A DNA stretch of 11,073 nucleotides from Stagnihabitans sp038231775 (lineage in GTDB: Bacteria > Pseudomonadota > Alphaproteobacteria > Rhodobacterales > Rhodobacteraceae): assembly GCA_038231775.1 (NCBI GenBank), contig JBBRKS010000133.1, forward strand, positions 1-11,073. The letters are read 5' to 3'. Under the pieces are notes generated by a model, which was given only the letters and a program-made list of their open reading frames with translations, did not search any database and was not told where the DNA came from. Both the position numbers and the translations under genes were made by a program. Below, in pieces: positions 6,491 to 11,073 of the stretch (its first letter is position 1; every line of letters begins with the position of its first letter).

Positions 6491-7942
6491 ATGGCTGTCA
6501 AGATGTTGAGTGCGGCGGTCTTTGCGACCCTGCTGACGGTCGCGGGCGCAGAGGGCCAAAGCCTTGCCCAGATCGGCGGCCCGGCCAACCCGCCGCCGCG
6601 CAGTTTCAAGGGCCAGCAGTTTGTCGACAGCCGGGGTTGTCTGTTTTTGCGCGCCGGATCTGGCGCACGCGTGAACTGGGTGGTCCGGGTCGACCGCAAT
6701 CACAAGCCGATTTGCGGGATGCCGCCAAGCGGTGGTGGGGCAGCGCAGGCGGCTTTGGCCGCCGACATGGCGCCTGATCCGCAGGCTGGGGGGCAGGGAG
6801 CCGCAACAGCGATGATCGCAGCCCCGGTGGTCGTGGCACCAATGATGGCGGCCAACGCACCTTTGGCGGACCAGACCGCAACGAACCAGACTCCGACGAC
6901 GCAGACGGCGCGTGCCCCACAAGGCGGGTTCCGGCTTGGTCAGCTTTTCGGCCTTGGTGCGCGCCCCGTTCAGCCGCGCCCGGACCCTGCGCCCACGGTG
7001 TTCTCACCTGCTGCAACGCAGACGGGGCAAATTCAGCCTCAGTCCCAAGTTCAGCCCCAAGCGCCGTCGCAAACCGCCGCCTTGCCTTATCAGGGGGCTG
7101 GTGTGGCCACGTCGGTTGGGGGCGTGCAATGCTATGGCGATGCGCCGGTGCTGGAGCGTGTGAACGTCGCGGGTGGCACGGCGCTGGTTTGCACGCGCGG
7201 CGACGGGTCGGTCAACGGCTGGCGTCCGCCCAGGGCTGCGAATGCTCAGCAGGCCCAGATTGCCGCCCAAACGGCGCCTTTGGTCACCGCCCCGGTGACG
7301 GCGGTGCAAGTGATGGCCCCTGTGCAGTATGCGCCGGTTCAGACTGCTGCGCTGCCTTATGCGCCGGTGCAAATGGCCGCGGTCCAGATCACCCTGCCAG
7401 TTGCGCCCTCTCGCCAAGCTGTGGCACGCAGCCATGCTTTGCCCAAACCGCCCAAGGGCTGGGCCTACGCCTGGAAGGATGACCGCCTGAACCCGCTGCG
7501 CGGCGTTGGCACGGCGGAAGGTCAGGCCCAACAGGATCAGATCTGGACCCGGACAGTGCCCATGATCCTGGTGACGGATGTTCCGCACAAGCGGCCTGTG
7601 GCGCAGGTGTCGGGGTTGCGCACCACGGTATCGACCATGTCGACCGATGAGCAGCAACGGGCGATGCCGGCGGCGCAGCAGGTCAGTGTTGTGCCTGCGA
7701 TTGCTTCTGCAGCGACTGGCACTTTGCTGGTGCAGGTGGGCAGTTTTGGCGACCCAGCCAACGCGCAAAGCACGGCAAGCAGGCTGGCTTCTTTGGGGCT
7801 TGCGGTTTCAACGACGACCGTCACCCGCAAGGGCAAAACCTTGCAAATCGTCTATGCCGGGCCGTTCGCCTCGGCAGCACAGGCGCAGGCGGGACTGGCA
7901 ACGCTGCACGGTGCTGGCTTTGGCGACGCCTTCCTACGTTGA
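6491..7942 (+). CDS. Exported SPOR-domain protein with Cys-containing modules
   Basis: This 483-aa protein begins with a probable signal peptide (MAVKMLSAAVFATLLTVAGA, cleavage near residue 20) and ends with a SPOR domain (about 408-483, GTLLVQVGSFGDPANAQSTA to the end). SPOR domains bind denuded septal peptidoglycan, so a periplasmic or cell-envelope role in division or wall remodelling is inferred. Behind the signal is a module with C50 and C75 (SRGCLFLRAGSGARVNWVVR, then ICGMPP). A looser copy has C214 and C234 (GVQCYGDAPVLERVNVAGGT, then VNGWRPP). Low-complexity Ala/Gln/Pro linkers (85-200, 250-310, with repeated APVQ) separate the modules. A conserved-looking block, PPKGWAYAWKDDRLNPLRGV onward (320-362), precedes the SPOR domain. 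The ATG at 6491 is preferred over the TTG at 6476 because a run of six G (6478-6483) is well placed as ribosome-binding site and the signal peptide starts cleanly. A strong terminator follows. Confidence 0.85.
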   Translation: MAVKMLSAAVFATLLTVAGAEGQSLAQIGGPANPPPRSFKGQQFVDSRGCLFLRAGSGARVNWVVRVDRNHKPICGMPPSGGGAAQAALAADMAPDPQAGGQGAATAMIAAPVVVAPMMAANAPLADQTATNQTPTTQTARAPQGGFRLGQLFGLGARPVQPRPDPAPTVFSPAATQTGQIQPQSQVQPQAPSQTAALPYQGAGVATSVGGVQCYGDAPVLERVNVAGGTALVCTRGDGSVNGWRPPRAANAQQAQIAAQTAPLVTAPVTAVQVMAPVQYAPVQTAALPYAPVQMAAVQITLPVAPSRQAVARSHALPKPPKGWAYAWKDDRLNPLRGVGTAEGQAQQDQIWTRTVPMILVTDVPHKRPVAQVSGLRTTVSTMSTDEQQRAMPAAQQVSVVPAIASAATGTLLVQVGSFGDPANAQSTASRLASLGLAVSTTTVTRKGKTLQIVYAGPFASAAQAQAGLATLHGAGFGDAFLR

Positions 7943-7990
7943 CGGCAATACGAATTTGACACTCAGGCAAGAGTAGTGTGAGCAGACCAC

Positions 7991-8020
7991 TCCCCGGGCA
8001 ACGTCCCGGGGATTTTTTTT
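7991..8020 (+). terminator. Intrinsic terminator after the SPOR gene
   Basis: TCCCCGGG (7991-7998) pairs perfectly with CCCGGGGA (8005-8012) across the loop CAACGT, followed by eight T (8013-8020). This is a textbook rho-independent terminator for the plus strand, 48 bases after the SPOR stop. On the minus strand the hairpin lacks a following T-run, so it probably does not serve the convergent M48-like gene. Confidence 0.92.
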
Positions 8021-8046
8021 AATGCGCGAGGAGTGTCGGGCGCAAC

Positions 8047-9078
8047 CTATTCGGCGCAGATCGCCTGCAGGCGGACCCAGTCGTTGTCGGACAGGATCGG
8101 CGCGGGCGACACACCTTTGAAAGGATCGGCCTCGATCAGGCCCAGCGTGGTTTCACCGCTGGGATCAAGGCTACGGGCATAGGCGGTCGATGACAAGTTC
8201 ACCTGACGGAACTTTTCCAACAAACGCTCATCAGCTATCGGCATCGGCTTGGAGTTCAACAGGCTTTCGGCATAGCCCGCCAAGGCATCCTCGGACAGAT
8301 GGCCGGTGGTCAGCAGCCGGACCGTGGCAATCAGGCCCGCATGGCGCAAGATAGGGATTACAGGATCGCTGATCTCTGACCGCAGCATGGCCGCAAGTAT
8401 ATAGCCTGCGACAGGTTCGGGGTCCTGTGCCGCCTCTACCAGCGCGTTTGACACCAAAACGATACCGCCGGGCAGCGCCACAGACCCCTTAACCCCATCG
8501 CGCACAACGACAATCTCACCCACACCCTGGCCTGACAGCCGTTGAGCCAGCACGGTCGCGCCCTGTTTGCCCAAGGGGGCAAGGCAGGCCGAACCGGTCA
8601 GGCGGGCCGCGTCGGCCAGCGCCAATTTGCCGATCTGCACCCGTGTTGCTGTTGGCAGAACCGAGGCGGTGTGGCGGATCATCGCCTCTGGCAGCCAGAA
8701 CAGGCCAAAGACCGCCGCGAATGCCACACCTAACGTAATGGTTACCCCGCGCACCCGGCCCGGCCTTGGACGGCGGCGGATCAGGGTGGTGCGCACGGTT
8801 TCAAGGGCTGCGATCATGTCGGGATCGTCAATCTCTACCGTCTCACTCGGGGTGCCGTCGTCCATGTGGCCGGGGGTGAAAACGGCTGGCAACTCTCCGG
8901 GATTGACCCGTTCGACAGAGGGCAGCGACCAATGCGACAGCGCCATTTCGGTGCGCGGATCGGCCAGAACAAGGGTGGCATCGCGCAGGCCCACCACCAC
9001 CTCACGCAATTGCGCCGCAGCGGTCAGCCGCCAAAGCCCGGTGCATTCCAACCGTTGGTATTTCGTCAGAGCGGTCAT
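8047..9078 (-). CDS. Single-pass membrane protein, degenerate M48 peptidase-like
   Basis: This 343-aa protein starts MTALTKYQRLECTGLWRL. The first 110 residues are soluble and end in a basic stretch (LIRRRPRPGRVRG). One membrane segment follows (GVTITLGVAFAAVFGLFWLP, 111-130), then a probably extracytoplasmic C-terminal half. There, GSVALPGGIVLVSNALVEAA (198-217) closely resembles the segment that precedes the active site in M48 zinc peptidases. Where HExxH should follow, the protein reads AGYILAAMLRSEISDP (224-239), with no HExxH, so it is probably a catalytically dead relative. I infer a membrane-bound, non-enzymatic or binding role. The start at 9078 has AAGG five bases upstream. An extension open to 9291 is not supported by composition. 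It is convergent with the SPOR gene and lies downstream of tdk on the same strand, 246 bp apart. Confidence 0.7.
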   Translation of the reverse strand: MTALTKYQRLECTGLWRLTAAAQLREVVVGLRDATLVLADPRTEMALSHWSLPSVERVNPGELPAVFTPGHMDDGTPSETVEIDDPDMIAALETVRTTLIRRRPRPGRVRGVTITLGVAFAAVFGLFWLPEAMIRHTASVLPTATRVQIGKLALADAARLTGSACLAPLGKQGATVLAQRLSGQGVGEIVVVRDGVKGSVALPGGIVLVSNALVEAAQDPEPVAGYILAAMLRSEISDPVIPILRHAGLIATVRLLTTGHLSEDALAGYAESLLNSKPMPIADERLLEKFRQVNLSSTAYARSLDPSGETTLGLIEADPFKGVSPAPILSDNDWVRLQAICAE

Positions 9079-9291
9079 CGGGCCTTGCGATCTGGGACCA
9101 GTTTGACCGACCTTAGCGGAGGACCCGATGCGCCACAATCCGCCGTCGACATGGATCGGTTGGGCGGGGAGTGGCGCAGGATCGGTCTGCGGTCCGGCGC
9201 AAAGGGAATGAATTTCAGGGCTTTGGTTTTCGGTTGGGCGATGCGGGGTGTTTGGACTGCGTGCCGAGCGTCTGATGCGCTTTGGGGCCAC

Positions 9292-9310
9292 GATTTTTCT
9301 GCGAAAAATC
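9292..9310. repeat. AT-rich perfect palindrome downstream of tdk
   Basis: GATTTTTC (9292-9299) and GAAAAATC (9303-9310) form a perfect eight-pair inverted repeat around TGC. It begins 15 bases beyond the tdk stop on the tdk strand. No T-run follows in that direction, so it is not a standard terminator, although it may end or protect the tdk message. The rest of 9079-9324 shows nothing else I can name beyond the weak ribosome-binding site of the M48-like gene. Confidence 0.5.
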
Positions 9311-9324
9311 AGGTTGCGGCTTGG

Positions 9325-9906
9325 TCAGATGTCACCGACCGCTTCACGCCAATGGCGGCGGCACAGGCTGACATAGGTTTCATTGCCGCCGATCTGCACC
9401 TGGTCGCCGTCTTTCATCGCACGGCCATCCGGGCCACGGCGGATCACCATGGAGGCCTTTTTGCCGCATTGGCAGATCGTTCTTACCTCTCGCATTTCAT
9501 CGGCCCAAGCCAGCAAGGCGGCGGAGCCGGGGAATAGATTGCCTTGAAAATCAACGCGCAACCCGTAGCACATCACCGGAACGCCAAGGTCATCGACCGC
9601 ACAGGCGAGTTGCCAGACCTGGGTTTTCGACAGAAACTGCGCTTCGTCGATGAAGACGCAGGCGATTTTTCCGATGGCAAACCGGGCTTTGAGTTTGGCG
9701 AACATATCTTCGTTCGGGGCGAAGGTGTCGGCGGGTTCGTCAATGCCGATGCGGCTGGCGATGCGCCCCTCACCGGCGCGCTTGTCGGACTGGGCGGTGA
9801 TCAGGTAGGACGCCATCCCCCCCTCACGGTAGTTGTGCGAGGCTTGCAGCAGCAGGGTCGATTTCCCGGCATTCATCGTCGAATATTGAAAGTACAGCTT
9901 GGCCAT
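9325..9906 (-). CDS. tdk: Thymidine kinase (type II, TK1-like)
   Basis: Thymidine kinase phosphorylates thymidine (and deoxyuridine) to dTMP with ATP, salvaging it for DNA synthesis. The 193-aa length fits the TK1-like class (E. coli about 205). The P-loop YSTMNAGKST is at 8-17, and VFIDEAQF (84-91) contains the catalytic E88. The lasso region YGLRVDFQGNLFPGS (114-128) and the zinc ligands C145, C147 (CQCG), C182 and H185 (CRRH) are all present. The start codon is preceded by a poorly spaced GGGGT, so initiation may be weak or the leader unusual. It competes with DeoA for the same substrate, which fits its place beside the salvage operon, though it is on the opposite strand and separately transcribed. 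Confidence 0.96.
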   Translation of the reverse strand: MAKLYFQYSTMNAGKSTLLLQASHNYREGGMASYLITAQSDKRAGEGRIASRIGIDEPADTFAPNEDMFAKLKARFAIGKIACVFIDEAQFLSKTQVWQLACAVDDLGVPVMCYGLRVDFQGNLFPGSAALLAWADEMREVRTICQCGKKASMVIRRGPDGRAMKDGDQVQIGGNETYVSLCRRHWREAVGDI

Positions 9907-10191
9907 GCGGTGATTTACCCCATAGGCAAACCGCGTTGCAAGCCGGGAAGGGTATTGGCCGGAAAGACGGGCCCGCCGAAGCCTGTTTGCGAGACTTTGG
10001 CCCGGCGGACCCCACCCAAACCGGCCTTTCAGCCAGCACTCATAAAGCCCCGCACATCGGGACTTCTGTATAGAGGACGACCTGTTGCCACAGCGTTAAC
10101 GGGAAAAACCAGATAGGGCCGTCGGGGCCCAACATGAGGCATCACATGCTACGGCGTGGGGGTCGGGTCTATCGCCCCAACCTGCGTTGGT
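9907..10191. other. Intergenic region between tdk and the DEAD-box gene
   Basis: These 285 bp lie between two minus-strand genes. They contain the third TTGCAAGCCGG copy (9936-9946). An imperfect inverted repeat, GGGCCCGCCG (9969-9978) with CGGCGGACCC (10003-10012), gives nine of ten pairs. A small hairpin GGGCC/GGCCC lies at 10116-10130. On the tdk strand a TATACA hexamer lies near 10070, without a recognisable -35. No open frame or clear terminator for the helicase gene is visible. A tdk promoter should be here but I cannot pinpoint it. Confidence 0.5.
9936..9946 (+). repeat. TTGCAAGCCGG intergenic motif, copy 3
   Basis: This is an exact match to copies at 403-413 and 1688-1698. On the tdk strand it reads CCGGCTTGCAA and lies 30 bases before the start codon. 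With TTGCAA as a -35 and a 17-base spacer the -10 would be GTAAAT, only a partial match, placing transcription very close to the ATG. Confidence 0.4.
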
Positions 10192-11073
10192 TCAGCGGGT
10201 TTTCTGCCGGGCGGGCGAGGTGGCCCCACCGGTTTTGGACGCCGGGCGCAGGGGTTTAGGGGCGGCTGTCGGGCGCGGGCCGGATTTGGATTGCGGACGC
10301 TGACCGCCGGGTTTGCCGCCGGGGCGCTGGCCGCGGTTCTGCGTGGGCTTGGGGGCTGCTGCAATCTCGGACGCGGCCCAAGGGGCGCCACCCAGCACCG
10401 GCACCGGCTTTTTCAACAGCTTTTCAACGGCCTGCAATTCGCCCATCTCTGCCGGAGAGCAGAATGAGATGGCATTGCCCTCGGCCCCGGCGCGCGCGGT
10501 GCGGCCAATGCGATGGACGTAGTTCTCCGGCACGTTCGGCATGTCATAGTTGTAGACATAGCGCACGCCGGGAATGTCGATGCCGCGAGCGGCAACGTCG
10601 GTTGCCACCAGCACATCAAGCTGGCCATCGCGGAATTCAGTCAGCGTGCGGTCGCGGTGGTTCTGGCTTTTGTTGCCGTGGATGGATGAGGCTTTGAACC
10701 CCCAGGCAAGCAGCAATTTGTAAAGCTTTTCAGCGCCATGCTTGGTGCGACCGAACACCAAAGCCTGTTCGCCGGGGTGCTTTAACAGATAGGATTCCAG
10801 CAGTTTGGCCTTGTCGCCGTTGGGGATGTAGTGAACCCCCTGGACAATTTTCTCGACAGGCTTACCGGGCGGGGCAACCTGCACGCGGACCGGGTTGCGC
10901 AGATAGGTGCGCGAGATTTCCTCAATATCATTCGGCATCGTGGCCGAAAACAGCAGGGTCTGGCGGTGCTGCGGGATGTACTTGGCGATCTTGCGCAGAG
11001 AGTGGATGAAGCCCATGTCGAGCATGTGGTCCGCCTCGTCCAAGACCAGATAGCCACAGGATTCCAGCGTGAC
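10192..11073 (-). CDS. DEAD-box RNA helicase, RhlE-like (N-terminus beyond window)
   Basis: DEAD-box helicases unwind short RNA duplexes with ATP, acting in ribosome assembly, RNA decay or cold adaptation. The visible 293 residues begin VTLESCGYLVLDEADHMLDM, entering at motif II (DEAD at 12-15). Motif III (LFSATMP), motif IV (QALVFGRTK), motif V (VLVATDVAARGID) and motif VI (HRIGRTARAGAEG) follow in order, all intact. The spacing and the phrase DEADHMLDMGFIHSLRKIAK fit the RhlE group. The C-terminal tail of about 70 residues is basic and rich in Pro, Gly, Lys and Arg (GQRPGGKPGGQRPQSK), a likely RNA-binding extension. Motifs Q and I lie past the right edge. The paralogue cannot be fixed from this part, so no symbol is given. 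Confidence 0.93.
   Translation of the reverse strand, partial: VTLESCGYLVLDEADHMLDMGFIHSLRKIAKYIPQHRQTLLFSATMPNDIEEISRTYLRNPVRVQVAPPGKPVEKIVQGVHYIPNGDKAKLLESYLLKHPGEQALVFGRTKHGAEKLYKLLLAWGFKASSIHGNKSQNHRDRTLTEFRDGQLDVLVATDVAARGIDIPGVRYVYNYDMPNVPENYVHRIGRTARAGAEGNAISFCSPAEMGELQAVEKLLKKPVPVLGGAPWAASEIAAAPKPTQNRGQRPGGKPGGQRPQSKSGPRPTAAPKPLRPASKTGGATSPARQKTR

Noticed and set aside
7121..7380. Repeated APVQ and QTAALPY units in the SPOR gene as a tandem repeat element
   Set aside because: The units are irregular and low-complexity at protein level. They look like an ordinary Ala/Gln/Pro linker rather than a DNA repeat element.
9079..9291. In-frame 71-residue extension of the M48-like protein
   Set aside because: The extension is low-quality protein (Arg, Pro and Ser rich) with no signal. 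The ATG at 9078 has an AAGG site and starts the conserved-looking segment.
9544..10116. Plus-strand open frame (190 aa) opposite tdk
   Set aside because: Most of it is antisense to the well-supported tdk gene. It has no motif and no convincing start signal.
1..11073. Mobile element, prophage, CRISPR array, tRNA or rRNA
   Set aside because: I saw no transposase, integrase, terminal inverted repeats, spaced direct repeats or tRNA-like cloverleaf. The gene content is housekeeping throughout.

Overview
The window looks like chromosomal DNA from an alphaproteobacterium, most likely of the Rhodobacterales (Rhodobacter/Roseobacter relatives). This is an inference from three things: GC-rich codon use, the MaeB-type malic enzyme, and two proteins of lineage-typical style (a Cys-containing SPOR protein and an M48-like membrane protein). 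I see no mobile element, tRNA, rRNA, CRISPR array or phage gene.

Layout. (1) 1-355, minus: the start of an NADP-type malic enzyme gene, cut by the left edge. (2) 495-1610, plus: a 371-aa protein combining a VOC-like N-terminus with two cupin domains, function unknown. (3) 1745-6423, plus: a compact nucleoside and base salvage operon, cdd-deoA-deoB-add-upp. The first three genes are chained by one-base TGATG overlaps, and a 28-codon ORF sits exactly between deoA and deoB. add follows an 82-bp gap holding a GC-rich hairpin, and upp starts inside the end of add. (4) 6491-7942, plus: an exported SPOR-domain protein, followed by a textbook intrinsic terminator. (5) 8047-9078, minus: a single-pass membrane protein resembling an M48 peptidase that seems to have lost its HExxH site. 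(6) 9325-9906, minus: thymidine kinase. (7) 10192-11073, minus: a DEAD-box RNA helicase of the RhlE type, cut by the right edge.

How the genes work together. Cdd deaminates cytidine and deoxycytidine. DeoA phosphorolyses thymidine and deoxyuridine to base plus deoxyribose-1-phosphate. DeoB converts pentose-1-phosphates to pentose-5-phosphates. Add deaminates adenosine, and Upp recaptures uracil as UMP. Thymidine kinase, encoded about 3 kb downstream on the other strand, competes with DeoA for thymidine. The aldolase DeoC and a purine nucleoside phosphorylase, which would complete the pathway, are not in the window, and neither is an obvious regulator.

Most of the window is ordinary housekeeping DNA. 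The points most worth a second look are the small ORF wedged between deoA and deoB, the VOC-cupin fusion, the apparently dead M48-like protein, and an 11-base sequence that recurs in three separate intergenic regions.
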